A DNA stretch of 64,000 bases from contig DCYB01000005.1 of NCBI GenBank assembly GCA_002331385.1, positions 87,230 through 151,229 of the forward strand. Direction: 5' to 3'. Shown here one piece after another: positions 1 to 9,398 of the stretch (positions within the stretch are counted from its first letter, which is position 1; each line of letters starts with the position of its first letter). The position numbers and the translations under genes are program-made. The DNA comes from Comamonadaceae bacterium UBA2121 (GTDB lineage: Bacteria > Pseudomonadota > Gammaproteobacteria > Burkholderiales > Burkholderiaceae_C). Under the pieces are notes generated by a model. The model searched no databases, was not told the DNA's origin, and was given only the letters and a program-made list of their open reading frames with translations.

Positions 1-622
1 ACTCCAGCCGCCAGCGCATGTTGCGCACCGTGTCGTCCGTGCCGGGGATGAAGCCAGCGACCCCGTCGAATAAGCCCACGCGATGCGACCACAGCGCATC
101 GAGCGACGCCTGCTGGTCGCGTGTCGCGTCGTTGATGCCCAGGATGTAGCGCTCGGTCTCGCCCAGCTTCACCGTGTTCACGAGCAGTGGCCCGTTCATG
201 GCGATGGCGCGCAGGACCGGGTCGTCGTCGTGGTCGATGAAGGTGTCGCACGCCGAAATCAGCCAGCGCATATCGAGTTGCTGCGCCAGAAAATCCCGCT
301 CTGCCATCCACATGCGCTTGAAGCGCGCATAGTTGGCGGCCACGTCCGCCTCGCGGCGAATGAGCACGATCAGCATGGCGTGCTGGTACAGCAGCTCGGA
401 CTGGCCGATGAACTCGCGCCGCACCTTGGCCAGATGGGCGTTCAGGTCGACCGACGCGCCATGTGCGTATTGCGCTGTTTCATCACCGCTGATGATGCTC
501 GCACGCAGTGCAGCGAAGTCTTTCGCATCGAGCGCGCCCGCATGCGCCTCCGCGCCAAAGCGGCGGCGATGGCGTGTGAAGGAGAACCACTTTTCGAAAG
601 CAGATTTGCGGCGCACGATCAT
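1..622 (-). CDS. Hypothetical protein of the glycan cluster, cut by the window edge
   Basis: About 207 residues are readable from an ATG at 622, and the frame runs open off the left edge, so the C-terminus is missing. The protein begins MIVRRKSAFEKWF and has a basic N-terminus. Mid-protein it carries an acidic stretch (FIDHDDDPVL) that could bind a metal or nucleotide sugar, but I do not recognise the family. It lies 45 bases downstream of the GT32-like gene, in the same orientation as four glycan genes, so a role in surface-polysaccharide assembly or modification is plausible but inferred from context only. Confidence 0.6.
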   Translation of the reverse strand, partial: MIVRRKSAFEKWFSFTRHRRRFGAEAHAGALDAKDFAALRASIISGDETAQYAHGASVDLNAHLAKVRREFIGQSELLYQHAMLIVLIRREADVAANYARFKRMWMAERDFLAQQLDMRWLISACDTFIDHDDDPVLRAIAMNGPLLVNTVKLGETERYILGINDATRDQQASLDALWSHRVGLFDGVAGFIPGTDDTVRNMRWRLE

Positions 623-667
623 TTGCCATCAACGATAGCATGAACGAACGCCGCCCCCTCAACTTAA

Positions 668-1639
668 TTAATTGCCTATATAGCGGCCAATAGTGCTGTC
701 ATCGCGGACCAGCTTGCGTTGCATGTACAACGCCAGACGCTTGCGGTCCGGCTTGCGCAGTTTGATCAGCGGCGGCATCGCCTGCGCGGTGGGCCGCATC
801 ATCAATTGCACCTTGAGACGTGCACGGCTCCAGCCACTGGCTGCGTGCAGGAAAAACGGGCCATCCTCTGCGCGTGCCAGATCGAGTCGGTAGCCACCGC
901 GCTTGCGCAACAGGTACTGGATGGCGAGATGCATGCTCAGATACTCAGGCGAAAAAATGCGCTGGCGCAGTTCGTCGTAGCAGCCCTCTGCGCGCAAGGC
1001 GGCGATGTATTCGCTATTGCTGCCGCTCACCACCCGCGTGGTGAATTCATGCTGCAAATCGGTGATGAACGGGCTGCCCGCAGGCGCCGCCATGAACCAG
1101 TTTTCCACCACCGGGCGCGCGGCATCGCTGGTGAACTGGTCCAGATAAAAACCCACGTAGTCGCTGCGCGTGCGCGCCTGCTCATCAATGACCCAATCCA
1201 GCGACGTGGTCAGAATGGTGCTCGCATCCAGCCAGATGCCACCATGGCGCCTGAGCAGCTCCACGCGCACCCAGTCGGCACGCTTGGGTGCGCTGGCGGT
1301 TCGCAGCGTCTCGGGAATGGCATCCAGATAGTGCAGCGCCGCCTGCTCGTCGAGAATACGGATGTCGAACCCCGGACACATGCGCCGCCAGTTGTCAAAG
1401 CAGCGGCGTATCAGTTCGGGGGGCTCGCCGCCGCTCCAGAACGCCCAGATAACGCGCGGGATGCGCAGCGGGTTGGGCGTCGCCGCCGTGCCGTCCGGCG
1501 CGGCGTATTCATAGAGCCGGAATGGCTGTCCCTCGAAACCCTTCACGGGTCGGTTGAACCACTGATTCCACTGGAAAATCCAACGCGCCAGCAGCAGCTC
1601 GCCGCGATCGCGCAGGGGCAGTGACTGCGGCGTGTTCAT
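668..1639 (-). CDS. GT32-like / capsular polysaccharide synthesis glycosyltransferase
   Basis: The 323-residue protein has the layout of the capsular polysaccharide synthesis (Caps_synth, GT32-like) family: IPRVIWAFWSGG near the start, a CFDNWRRMCP segment, and RRHGGIWLDAS, which contains the DxS/DxD-type nucleotide-sugar and metal site. It probably transfers a sugar onto a cell-envelope glycan in the cytoplasm; donor and acceptor are unknown. The frame stays open upstream to 1735, but the ATG at 1639 overlaps the stop of the upstream glycosyltransferase in an ATGA, typical of translational coupling, so that start is preferred. Confidence 0.8.
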   Translation of the reverse strand: MNTPQSLPLRDRGELLLARWIFQWNQWFNRPVKGFEGQPFRLYEYAAPDGTAATPNPLRIPRVIWAFWSGGEPPELIRRCFDNWRRMCPGFDIRILDEQAALHYLDAIPETLRTASAPKRADWVRVELLRRHGGIWLDASTILTTSLDWVIDEQARTRSDYVGFYLDQFTSDAARPVVENWFMAAPAGSPFITDLQHEFTTRVVSGSNSEYIAALRAEGCYDELRQRIFSPEYLSMHLAIQYLLRKRGGYRLDLARAEDGPFFLHAASGWSRARLKVQLMMRPTAQAMPPLIKLRKPDRKRLALYMQRKLVRDDSTIGRYIGN

Positions 1640-2679
1640 GCCACCCCACCCGCGCGCAGCCAGCGCTGCAGCTTGTGCTGGCGCAGCCACCAGCCGCGTG
1701 CAGCGTAGGCTTTGCACAGCGCCTCTGGCGTCCATGGCGAGGACGCCTTGAAGTGTGCGGTGATGCGCGCGATCGCATCGCGCTTGTCCGCGCTCGCGTC
1801 ATCCATCGCATCGATATAGCGCATGGCGCCGATGTAGTTGCGCGCGCTTTGGTGGGCCAGCGCCAATTGCACACGCGCATCACCCGCGCATGGGCTGCCC
1901 GCCCATTCCGCGCGGAAGGCTTGCAGCGCCGCCGCCTGATCCAGTGCCTTGTGCAAATTCGGTGTCGCAAGAATGCTGCTGGCGCGCTGGCGATAGGCCA
2001 CCCAGGGCTGGTTCGCGTAGTAGTAACTCGATGCGCGCAGCAGCATCAACGGCATGGTCGCCATGTCTTCAAAATAGCGCCCCACCGGAAAGCGCAATCC
2101 ATCGCCCCACAACGCACGGCGCGAGATTTTGGACCACGCATGCAATTCGCCCGGCATGAGCATGTCCGCCAGCACCGCGCACCGATCGCGCAGCAACCGG
2201 TTGGCAGGCCCCGCAAAACTGCGGCGATGCATTTCCCCGCGCAGCCGGTGTTTGAGCCGCGGCTTGTCGCGCCAGACCTGAAAGTCGCACAGCACCACGT
2301 CTGGCGCATGCGCCGTGACGATCTCCTGCAACGCCGCGATGCTGCCGGGCAGCAGCTTGTCGTCCGAATCCAGAAACCACACGTAGTCGCCGCGCGCCGC
2401 ATCCAGCATGGTGTTGCGCGCGGCACTCAGGCCCTGGTTGTGCGCGTGCTGCATCGGCGTGATGCGTCCCGGCCAGCGTGCTGCAAGGCGCTGCAACAAT
2501 GCGGGCGAACCATCCGTGGAGCCATCTTCCAGCGCCAGCACTTCCACACCGGGCAAGCGCTCGGTCTGCTGCAGCACCGATTCAAGGCACTCTTGCAGAT
2601 AGGGCTCCACGTTGTAGACCGGCACGAGGATGCTGAGCCATGGGCGATCGGGATCGGTGTGCTGCGTGCTCGATGTCAT
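1636..2679 (-). CDS. Family 2 glycosyltransferase
   Basis: This 347-residue protein is a GT-A fold family 2 glycosyltransferase. The N-terminal domain shows LSILVPVYNVEPYLQECL, the EDGSTDGS motif, the NQGLSAARN motif and FLDSDD, the DxD-type metal and nucleotide-sugar site. The C-terminal third is an Arg-rich helical region without a recognisable domain. It overlaps its neighbours by four bases on both sides (2676–2679 and 1636–1639), so the three transferases form one translationally coupled unit, probably adding successive sugars to an O-antigen or capsule precursor. Substrate specificity cannot be read from the sequence. Confidence 0.88.
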   Translation of the reverse strand: MTSSTQHTDPDRPWLSILVPVYNVEPYLQECLESVLQQTERLPGVEVLALEDGSTDGSPALLQRLAARWPGRITPMQHAHNQGLSAARNTMLDAARGDYVWFLDSDDKLLPGSIAALQEIVTAHAPDVVLCDFQVWRDKPRLKHRLRGEMHRRSFAGPANRLLRDRCAVLADMLMPGELHAWSKISRRALWGDGLRFPVGRYFEDMATMPLMLLRASSYYYANQPWVAYRQRASSILATPNLHKALDQAAALQAFRAEWAGSPCAGDARVQLALAHQSARNYIGAMRYIDAMDDASADKRDAIARITAHFKASSPWTPEALCKAYAARGWWLRQHKLQRWLRAGGVA

Positions 2680-3836
2680 GGTGTGCCTGCTGCCAGAAGG
2701 TGCCCGAACAGCGCCTCATAGTTCCCAATCATGCGCTCCAGCGTGTAGCGCGTGTACGCATCCTCGCGACCCGCTGCCGCCAGCCGCTCGCCTTCTGCGG
2801 GCTGGGTCAGCACGCGCGCCAGCGCATCCGCGAGCGACTGCGGATCGGCATGCGCCACCAGCAGGCCGTTGCGTTCATCGTCGATCACTTCCTGCACGCC
2901 CGGCGCGCGCGTGCCGATGGCCGTGCAGCCCGCCGCCATGCCCTCGATGAGCGACAGCGGCATGCCTTCATAGTGCGTGGACAACAGGCAGATCTGGTGC
3001 GCCATAAGCAGTCCGGGCACGTCCTTGTGGTGGCCCAGGAATTCGACCTGATCGCCCAGCCCGAGTTGCGCGCTGAGTTGGCGCGCATGGTCCTGCGCGC
3101 TTGCCTTGCCACCGCCGGCCAGTTTGACGGGCGGTCGCAGGCCCCGTTCGCGCAGCAAGGCAATGGCCTTCAACAAGGTCGTGTGGTCCTTTTGCCGTGC
3201 GAACCGGGCCGCCATGACGATGCCGGGAATGCGTTCGCGCCAGGGATGATCGATCGCGGAATCAAACGGCGCAGTGCGAATGCCGTTGGAGATGGCGATG
3301 GTTTTGCCCGGTGGCGTGCCACGCGCCAGCAGCGCCTGCCGGACACCTTCGGAGCACCCCACGATGGCGTCGGTGCGCTCGGCCAGCCAGAGCATTTGCC
3401 GCGTGCGCGACCACGTGTAGCGCTCGCGCGAGTTGTGCTCCACATGCACCAGATGCGGCACCTGCGCGATCAAACCTGCATAGCGACCCCAGAGATGTTC
3501 GCTGAAGCCATGCGCCACCAGAATGTCTGGACGAAAACGTCGGCAGATGTGCACCAGTTGCATCACCGTGACAAGGTGCGCCCAACCGGGTACCAGCTCC
3601 ACGCGAAGGCCTTCCTGCACCAGCGCGTCTACGCGGGCGGGATCGGTCTGGCGCTTGCGCCGCAGGACCAGCAGCGGCTCGAATTGCCCGCTCGCGCGAT
3701 GGCCTCGCACCAGATCGACTGCCACCTGCGTGGCTCCGGAAAATCCACCGGTCACGAAGTGCAGCACGCGCGGCTTGCGGCCCGCCGCCCGGACGGGAGA
3801 ACTGTCTCTGGTGGAGGCCGCGTTGGACAAGGACAT
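2676..3836 (-). CDS. Family 4 glycosyltransferase (GT-B fold)
   Basis: The protein has a GT-B, family 4 architecture: an N-terminal Rossmann-like domain opening RVLHFVTGGFSGATQVAVDL, and a C-terminal donor-binding domain with VMAARFARQKDH, VEFLGHHKDVPGLL and the E-x7-E-type motif SHYEGMPLSLIEGMAAG. The frame also has a GTG start at 3863; the ATG at 3836 is chosen because nine residues of unconserved leader are then dropped, but neither start has a strong ribosome site. It sits between the ligase-like gene and the family 2 transferase, consistent with sequential glycan assembly at the inner membrane. Confidence 0.85.
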   Translation of the reverse strand: MSLSNAASTRDSSPVRAAGRKPRVLHFVTGGFSGATQVAVDLVRGHRASGQFEPLLVLRRKRQTDPARVDALVQEGLRVELVPGWAHLVTVMQLVHICRRFRPDILVAHGFSEHLWGRYAGLIAQVPHLVHVEHNSRERYTWSRTRQMLWLAERTDAIVGCSEGVRQALLARGTPPGKTIAISNGIRTAPFDSAIDHPWRERIPGIVMAARFARQKDHTTLLKAIALLRERGLRPPVKLAGGGKASAQDHARQLSAQLGLGDQVEFLGHHKDVPGLLMAHQICLLSTHYEGMPLSLIEGMAAGCTAIGTRAPGVQEVIDDERNGLLVAHADPQSLADALARVLTQPAEGERLAAAGREDAYTRYTLERMIGNYEALFGHLLAAGTP

Positions 3837-3900
3837 GTCGATGAGTGTAAGGCCGCGCTTCACGGTGACAGCCAGTCAGCAGCCACCATGCGGCAGCGCG

Positions 3901-5211
3901 TTATGCCTTGGCCCGCGCGGCCATGCGCGTCATGCGTGCGCGCTGCCCGGTGCGCTCGTGCCCCTGCACCATCGACCACAACAGGATGATGCTGAACAGA
4001 TAGAACATGATACCGCTGTTGTGTGCAAAGAAAACCTGCGTCAGCCCGAAGCCCATGTACAGCACCGGCACGCAGACACCACACATGCGCAAGGCGAGCA
4101 TCTTGCGCCGCTGCGCCGGGTCTGCTCCGTCAAACATCTGCATGCGCTTGCGCGTGGGCCAGAACATCCACAGCGGCAAGAAGTAAAACCACAACAGCAC
4201 ACAGACTCCGACCAAGCCTGTCTTCACAAACACGTCGAGCAACTCGTTGTGCACGAACTTGTATTCCAGGATGGCGGGTTGGTAGCGGCCTTCGCTCACA
4301 CGCTTTTGCTTCTCTTCCATGTAGCCGCCGAAACCCCAACCAAGCACTGGCTTTTCCAACCCGGCATCGATGGCAAAGCGCCAGTGCTCCAGACGCTGCC
4401 CGACCGACGTGCTGGCATTGCGCGTCGTTTCATACACCCGGATCTCGGACGTCATCTCGTCCCAGCGCGTTGCCAGCATGCCTCGGTTCAGCACCGACAT
4501 CAGCCCGACGGCGATCATCAGACCGACGACCACGCGCCAGAACAGGCGACGCCGATTCCAGTACAGTAGCAGCAGGGCAAACGGCATCGACGCCAGCAGC
4601 GCCAGCCAGCCGCCGCGCGAGAGCGACAGCACGGATGCGTCCATACCCGCCACCACGGCGATCACGGCCAGCACCTTCTCGCCCCCATTCAACTGCTTGT
4701 GCACCGCTGCCACATACACGGCCAACATCACGGCCAGCAACAGTGCCAGGTTGCCGTACTGGATGGCATTCGTGCGCCCGCTGGCGCGCCATTCATGCAG
4801 CCCGTACACCTGCCACATGGCGATGGCGCCCGCGCCAATGCAGCCCACGACCAGCCCCCAGAAAAAGGCTTTGGGCCGGGGCGGAAACACCACCGTATAC
4901 AAAAGACAGGGAATCGCGAGAATGAATTTGGCGGGGCGGTCCCACTTGCCGAGATTTTCTGACGGGTCAGCCATCGCCACCCACATCAGCGCCATGGCGA
5001 ACATGCACACCGCCAGCCAGCCGGTGAGTATTTGCTGGCGCTCACGCGGCCAGCGGTGCAGCGTGCACACCGCGCCGATCAGCAGCAGCACGGCGCCATA
5101 GGAATATCCGGAAGCCAACCACAACGCCAGCCCGGGAACGGCAAACGCGGCCGCCGAATTCAGTTGTTCAGCCCACGACAGCGGAGCCGGTTTGACGGGT
5201 GCAAATTTCAA
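3901..5211 (-). CDS. O-antigen ligase / Wzy-like polymerase family membrane protein
   Basis: The 436-residue protein is almost entirely hydrophobic, with about ten to twelve predicted membrane segments. It contains the O-antigen ligase (WaaL/RfaL/Wzy_C) signature region: SLSRGGWLALLASMPFALLLL followed by a large periplasmic loop with RLEHWRFAIDAGLEKPVLGWGFG and the conserved HNELLDVFVKTGLVG. Members transfer or polymerise undecaprenyl-linked glycans on the periplasmic side. It is first in the minus-strand glycan cluster, followed at short distance by three cytoplasmic transferases. Ligase versus polymerase cannot be decided from sequence alone. Confidence 0.85.
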   Translation of the reverse strand: MKFAPVKPAPLSWAEQLNSAAAFAVPGLALWLASGYSYGAVLLLIGAVCTLHRWPRERQQILTGWLAVCMFAMALMWVAMADPSENLGKWDRPAKFILAIPCLLYTVVFPPRPKAFFWGLVVGCIGAGAIAMWQVYGLHEWRASGRTNAIQYGNLALLLAVMLAVYVAAVHKQLNGGEKVLAVIAVVAGMDASVLSLSRGGWLALLASMPFALLLLYWNRRRLFWRVVVGLMIAVGLMSVLNRGMLATRWDEMTSEIRVYETTRNASTSVGQRLEHWRFAIDAGLEKPVLGWGFGGYMEEKQKRVSEGRYQPAILEYKFVHNELLDVFVKTGLVGVCVLLWFYFLPLWMFWPTRKRMQMFDGADPAQRRKMLALRMCGVCVPVLYMGFGLTQVFFAHNSGIMFYLFSIILLWSMVQGHERTGQRARMTRMAARAKA

Positions 5212-5375
5212 AATGAGGGACTCGTGAAGGATCGCAGTCAGCGCAAGACAATGTGGTCCAGCAGGTTCGCCGAGCGGTCATGCCGGACCATGAGGTCATG
5301 GCACGCACGCCAGCGATGCGCGGCACTTAACCGCACTAGTGGAAGATCAATCCATTGCCGTGCGCACGGACCAGC

Positions 5376-5582
5376 TCAATGGCCAGCGCTGACCACTTCT
5401 CCCGCCTTCAGGCGATAGACCGTGCCGCAATACGGGCACTTGGCCTCGCCAGTCTGGGCCACGGCGAGATAGACCTTGGGGTGGGAATTCCACAGCTTCA
5501 TGTCCGCCTTCGGGCTCGGGCAATACACACCGCCCTGCGCGTTCAGGTCCTTGGCGAGGAGTTCAACAACTGCTTGCGACAT
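5376..5582 (-). CDS. Small zinc-finger protein (CHCC / NDUFS6-like)
   Basis: A 68-residue protein starting MSQAVVELLAKDLN. It contains a Cys (VYCPSP), a His (NSHPKVYLAV) and the CPYCGTVYRL pair, matching the short bacterial zf-CHCC family related to the mitochondrial complex I subunit NDUFS6; four such ligands would bind one zinc. Its function in bacteria is not well defined. It follows ilvE with only a few bases between them, a pairing that suggests co-transcription. An alternative ATG three codons upstream (5591) would overlap the ilvE stop. Confidence 0.8.
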   Translation of the reverse strand: MSQAVVELLAKDLNAQGGVYCPSPKADMKLWNSHPKVYLAVAQTGEAKCPYCGTVYRLKAGEVVSAGH

Positions 5583-5587
5583 GATGA

Positions 5588-6526
5588 TCAAACCTTGGTG
5601 AGCCAGTGGGCATACTTGGGATTGCGGCCATTGACGATGTCAAAGAACGCGCTCTGGATCTTCTCGGTGACCGGGCCGCGGCTGCCGCTGCCGATTTCCA
5701 CGCGGTCGAGTTCACGGATGGGTGTGATCTCGGCTGCCGTGCCGCTGAAGAATGCCTCGTCGGCGATGTAGACCTCGTCGCGCGTGATGCGCTTTTGCAC
5801 CACTTCAATGCCCAGATCCTTGCAGATCGCAAACACCGTGTTGCGTGTGATGCCGTTGAGCGCTCCGGCCGACAAGTCGGGCGTGTAGACCACGCCGTTC
5901 TTGATGACGAAGACGTTTTCGCCCGAACCTTCGGACACGAAGCCGGAGCTGTCGAGCAGCAGTGCTTCGTCGTAGCCATCATCGGTGGCTTCCATGTTGG
6001 CGAGGATCGAGTTGGTGTAGTTGCTCGACGCCTTGGCCTGCGTCATCGTGATGTTCACGTGGTGGCGCGTGAAGCTCGACGTCTTCACACGGATGCCGCG
6101 CTGCATGCCGTCTTCGCCCAGATACGCACCCCAAGCCCAGGCGGCCACCATCATGTGGACCGTGTTGCCCCGGGGCGATACGCCGAGCTTCTCGGAGCCG
6201 ATCCACGTCAGCGGACGCAAATAGCACGACTCCAGCTTGTTTTCGCGCACCACGGCCTTTTGCGCCTCGTTCACTTCCTCTTTGGAGAAAGGAATCGACA
6301 TGCGCAGGATCTTGGCGCTGTTGAACAGGCGATCCGTGTGGTCATCCAGACGGAAAATCGCCGTGCCCTGCTCCGTCTTGTACGCTCGCACGCCTTCAAA
6401 GGCGCCGCAGCCATAGTGCAGCGAGTGCGTCAGCACGTGGATCTTGGCATCGCGCCAGTCCAGCATCTGGCCGTCCATCCAGATCTTGCCGTCACGGTCG
6501 GCCATCGAGGGAACTACGGGGCTCAT
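5588..6526 (-). CDS. ilvE: Branched-chain amino acid aminotransferase
   Basis: The 312-residue protein is a fold-type IV PLP aminotransferase that interconverts Leu, Ile and Val with their 2-oxo acids using glutamate/2-oxoglutarate. Recognisable are GKIWMDGQ, THSLHYGCGAFEGVRAY, the region around the PLP lysine (VKTSSFTRHHVN to AKASSNYTNSILA), EALLLDSSGFVSEGSGENVF and GITRNTV. Length matches class I IlvE. An AAGGA ribosome site precedes the ATG at 6526. It appears to head a two-gene unit with the zinc-finger gene. Confidence 0.93.
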   Translation of the reverse strand: MSPVVPSMADRDGKIWMDGQMLDWRDAKIHVLTHSLHYGCGAFEGVRAYKTEQGTAIFRLDDHTDRLFNSAKILRMSIPFSKEEVNEAQKAVVRENKLESCYLRPLTWIGSEKLGVSPRGNTVHMMVAAWAWGAYLGEDGMQRGIRVKTSSFTRHHVNITMTQAKASSNYTNSILANMEATDDGYDEALLLDSSGFVSEGSGENVFVIKNGVVYTPDLSAGALNGITRNTVFAICKDLGIEVVQKRITRDEVYIADEAFFSGTAAEITPIRELDRVEIGSGSRGPVTEKIQSAFFDIVNGRNPKYAHWLTKV

Positions 6527-6569
6527 GGGTATCCTTTTTCAATTGCTGTAGGTCGCAAAACCCCACATT

Positions 6570-7016
6570 TTACGATTGTGTCGGCGCAGCGGTCCCGGAA
6601 GACGCTTCTGGGGATGCGGCTTCCGCGCTGGGGGGGCGGGTCAATTCCCACTTCATCAGTCGGCCATTCACAAATTCGCAGTCCACGAACGACTTCGTGC
6701 CGTCCGTCCAGCGATAGCGTTCGGGGTCCTGTCCTTCGGGCGAAAGCAGTTGGCCCAGCGAGCGCGTCAAAGCCATTACGTGCAGCAGATTCACGCCCGG
6801 ACGCAGTTTGGCGTTCAGCATGACGGCGCTACCCACGTAGCCAATCGGGCTCTTGTTGGCCTTTTGCATGACATTCATGAGGCGCGTGTAATGCAGCAGT
6901 GCCCACATCACCAGACCGCCCAGAACGGTGATCGGCCCCTGCCAGCCCCAGGCGTTGTATGAGGCAATGAACAAGCAGGCAATACCGACGGGAACGAGAT
7001 ATTTGCGGAAATTCAT
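6570..7016 (-). CDS. Small inner-membrane protein of unknown function
   Basis: Starting at the ATG at 7016 (MNFRKYLVPVGIACLF), the protein has about 148 residues with two N-terminal hydrophobic segments (residues about 7–20 and 24–42), a soluble middle with LRPGVNLLHVMALTRSLG, and a C-terminal Ala/Pro/Ser-rich tail. I do not recognise a characterised family. It lies between radA and ilvE on the same strand. The open frame extends upstream to 7091, but that extension lacks a membrane-protein character and runs close to the radA stop. Confidence 0.65.
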   Translation of the reverse strand: MNFRKYLVPVGIACLFIASYNAWGWQGPITVLGGLVMWALLHYTRLMNVMQKANKSPIGYVGSAVMLNAKLRPGVNLLHVMALTRSLGQLLSPEGQDPERYRWTDGTKSFVDCEFVNGRLMKWELTRPPSAEAASPEASSGTAAPTQS

Positions 7017-7097
7017 GCGCGCATTGTCGTATGAACTGCCAAAACACCTACTGTGGATGCTGCGTAGGCGAGAGCGGATATTTGCGCTCAACCCCGA

Positions 7098-8486
7098 TCA
7101 GTCCAGCCCGCGCACGATGTTCATGGCCTCATCCACGCGCTCCACCGCGTGAATGACCAGGCCCTCGATCGGCTTCTTCGGCGCGTTGGCCTTGGGCACC
7201 ACGGCCACGGTGAAGCCGAGCTTGGCGGCCTCCTTCAGGCGCTCCTGCCCGCGCGGCGCAGGGCGCACTTCGCCCGCCAGACCCACTTCGCCAAAGGCGA
7301 TAAAGCCCTTGGGCAAGGCCTTGCCGCGCAGACTGGAAGTGATGGACAACATCACCGCCAGGTCAGCCGCCGGCTCGCTGATGCGCACGCCGCCCACGGC
7401 GTTAACGAACACGTCCTGATCGGCGCAGGCCACGCCCGCGTGGCGGTGCAGCACAGCCAACAACATGGCCAGGCGGTCGCGGTCCAGACCGACCGACAGG
7501 CGGCGCGGCGCAGGCCCGGCGGAATCAACCAACGCCTGAATTTCCACCAGCATGGGCCGCGTGCCCTCCAGCGTGACCAGCACGCAACTGCCGGGCACGG
7601 GCTCGCTGTGCTGCGACAGGAAGATGGCACTGGGATTGGTCACGCCCTTCAGGCCGCGCTCGGTCATGGCGAACACGCCGATTTCGTTGACGGCGCCAAA
7701 GCGGTTCTTGATCGCGCGCACCAGCCGGAAACTGGAATGCGTGTCGCCTTCAAAGTACAGCACCGTGTCCACCATGTGTTCCAGCACGCGCGGCCCGGCC
7801 AATGCGCCTTCCTTGGTGACGTGGCCCACCAGAATCACGGCGATGCCCGTGGCCTTGGCCATGCGCGTGAGGTGCGCCGCGCATTCACGCACCTGCGCCA
7901 CAGAGCCGGGAGCGCTGGTGAGCTGATCGGAATAGACGGTCTGGATGGAGTCGATCACCGCCACGGCGGGCTGTGTGGCCTCGACGGTGGCGAGGATTTT
8001 TTCCAACTGGATTTCCGCCAGCACATTCACCTGGCTGTGGTCCAGCCCCAGTCGGCGCGAACGCAGCGCCACCTGAGCGCCGGACTCCTCGCCCGTGACA
8101 TACAGCGTGGGCAGACCGACGCGCTGCAGCGCATCCATGGCCTGCAACAGCAGCGTGGATTTACCGATGCCGGGGTCGCCGCCAATCAGCACCACACCGC
8201 CCTCCACCACGCCGCCGCCAAGCACGCGGTCCAGTTCCTCGATGCCGCTGGGCGTGCGCGCCACATCCTGCGCCTCGATGGCCGCCAGCGGCGTGACGGC
8301 CTGGGCTTGCGCCAATCCGGAGTAATTGGATGCGCTCATGCGGTTCTTGCTTGCACCGCCAGAGCCGCCCTCGATCACCGATTCCACAAGCGTATTCCAC
8401 GCACCACAGGCCGGGCATTTGCCCAGCCAGCGCGGGCTAGTGCCGCCACATTCGGAACAGGTGAAGATTGCCTTGTCTTTGGCCAT
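7098..8486 (-). CDS. radA: DNA repair protein RadA (branch-migration helicase)
   Basis: This 462-residue protein has the full RadA/Sms architecture: an N-terminal C4 zinc finger (FTCSECGGTSPRWLGKCPAC), a RecA-like ATPase core with Walker A GGDPGIGKST, the RadA-specific KNRFG motif (AIKNRFGAVNEIG), and a C-terminal Lon-protease-like domain. RadA extends heteroduplex during homologous recombination and natural transformation. This is a second recombination/competence-linked gene in the window besides the interrupted comM. Confidence 0.96.
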   Translation of the reverse strand: MAKDKAIFTCSECGGTSPRWLGKCPACGAWNTLVESVIEGGSGGASKNRMSASNYSGLAQAQAVTPLAAIEAQDVARTPSGIEELDRVLGGGVVEGGVVLIGGDPGIGKSTLLLQAMDALQRVGLPTLYVTGEESGAQVALRSRRLGLDHSQVNVLAEIQLEKILATVEATQPAVAVIDSIQTVYSDQLTSAPGSVAQVRECAAHLTRMAKATGIAVILVGHVTKEGALAGPRVLEHMVDTVLYFEGDTHSSFRLVRAIKNRFGAVNEIGVFAMTERGLKGVTNPSAIFLSQHSEPVPGSCVLVTLEGTRPMLVEIQALVDSAGPAPRRLSVGLDRDRLAMLLAVLHRHAGVACADQDVFVNAVGGVRISEPAADLAVMLSITSSLRGKALPKGFIAFGEVGLAGEVRPAPRGQERLKEAAKLGFTVAVVPKANAPKKPIEGLVIHAVERVDEAMNIVRGLD

Positions 8487-8563
8487 GGTTGCTGCGCGGG
8501 AGTGAACTACTGGAAATAAATACAGGAGTGCGCACTATACCGCGCCCATCCACGCGCCAGCGC

Positions 8564-9340
8564 TCAAGTCATCTGCGCCAGCTCATCGGCCAGGAAAATC
8601 CGCGCCAGCCCCTGCGTGACGGCCTCCACAATCTGCTCGCGTCGCAAGGCGATGTGGTCATCCATCATCGTCGCGGCGGCGCTGGTGTCGCGCCGTGCAA
8701 TGGCGTCGGCAATGGCGCCGTGTTCCTTTTGCGTGGAGTCGCGCCCCACTTTCTCCATGTCGATCCAGCGGATGAAACGCACGCGCTCATTCAGGTTGTT
8801 GAGCATGCGCGCCAGCTCGGCGTTGCCCGACATGGCGGCGATGCGGTTGTGGAACGCTTCATCCAGTTCCACCAGTTCCTGCGCCCGTGTGGCCGGGTTG
8901 GCCGTGCGGCTGAGCTCCAGGAATGACTGCATCTCGGCGATCTGCTCCTCGCTGGCGCGCTCGACCGCGTAACGCAGGCATTCGCGCTCCACCGCCATGC
9001 GCGCCTCGTACAGGTCGAGCACATCCTGCACCTGCAGCGGGCGGCGCATGTAGCCGCGTGTGCAGGGTTCGAGGAAGCCCTCCGTCACCAGCCGCGCAAG
9101 CGCCTCGCGCACCGGCGTGCGGCTCACGCCCAGTTGCGCGGCCAGCTCGATCTCGCTCAGGCGCACACCGGGACGCAACTGGTAGCTGATGGCCATGTCG
9201 CGCAGCGTCTGGAACACGTCGCTGCCGCGCTCGCGCCGCACCTGCGAGATGGGTTCGGCTTGCGCACGCGCAGCGCTTTTCGCCTTCGCAACGGAAGGCG
9301 CTCGCGCAGGTAGGGATTTGGATGGTTTCACCGCAGACAT
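8564..9340 (-). CDS. GntR/FadR-family (FCD) transcriptional regulator
   Basis: The 258-residue protein has a Lys/Ala-rich leader, a winged helix (residues about 38–105; LSEIELAAQLGVSRTPVREALARL is the recognition region) and a C-terminal FCD ligand-binding domain with ELDEAFHNRIAAMSGN, whose Asp and His residues commonly hold a metal. It is divergent from the ThDP enzyme gene, with 58 bases between start codons. That spacing and the palindrome between them suggest local control of the 9.4–13.1 kb catabolic unit. Confidence 0.88.
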   Translation of the reverse strand: MSAVKPSKSLPARAPSVAKAKSAARAQAEPISQVRRERGSDVFQTLRDMAISYQLRPGVRLSEIELAAQLGVSRTPVREALARLVTEGFLEPCTRGYMRRPLQVQDVLDLYEARMAVERECLRYAVERASEEQIAEMQSFLELSRTANPATRAQELVELDEAFHNRIAAMSGNAELARMLNNLNERVRFIRWIDMEKVGRDSTQKEHGAIADAIARRDTSAAATMMDDHIALRREQIVEAVTQGLARIFLADELAQMT

Positions 9341-9360
9341 AAATTAAGTATACTGAATTG
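9341..9360. promoter_or_regulatory. Candidate GntR operator between divergent genes
   Basis: The short divergent intergenic region contains the perfect palindrome AGTATACT at 9347–9354 within an AT-rich stretch. FCD-type GntR proteins typically bind short palindromes with a GTNTAC-like core, so this is the obvious operator candidate. TATACT inside it can also serve as a rightward -10 element. The functional assignment is inference. Confidence 0.45.
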
Positions 9361-9398
9361 GATTCTTAACTTCACATTAAACCTCTAGGAGAACCGCG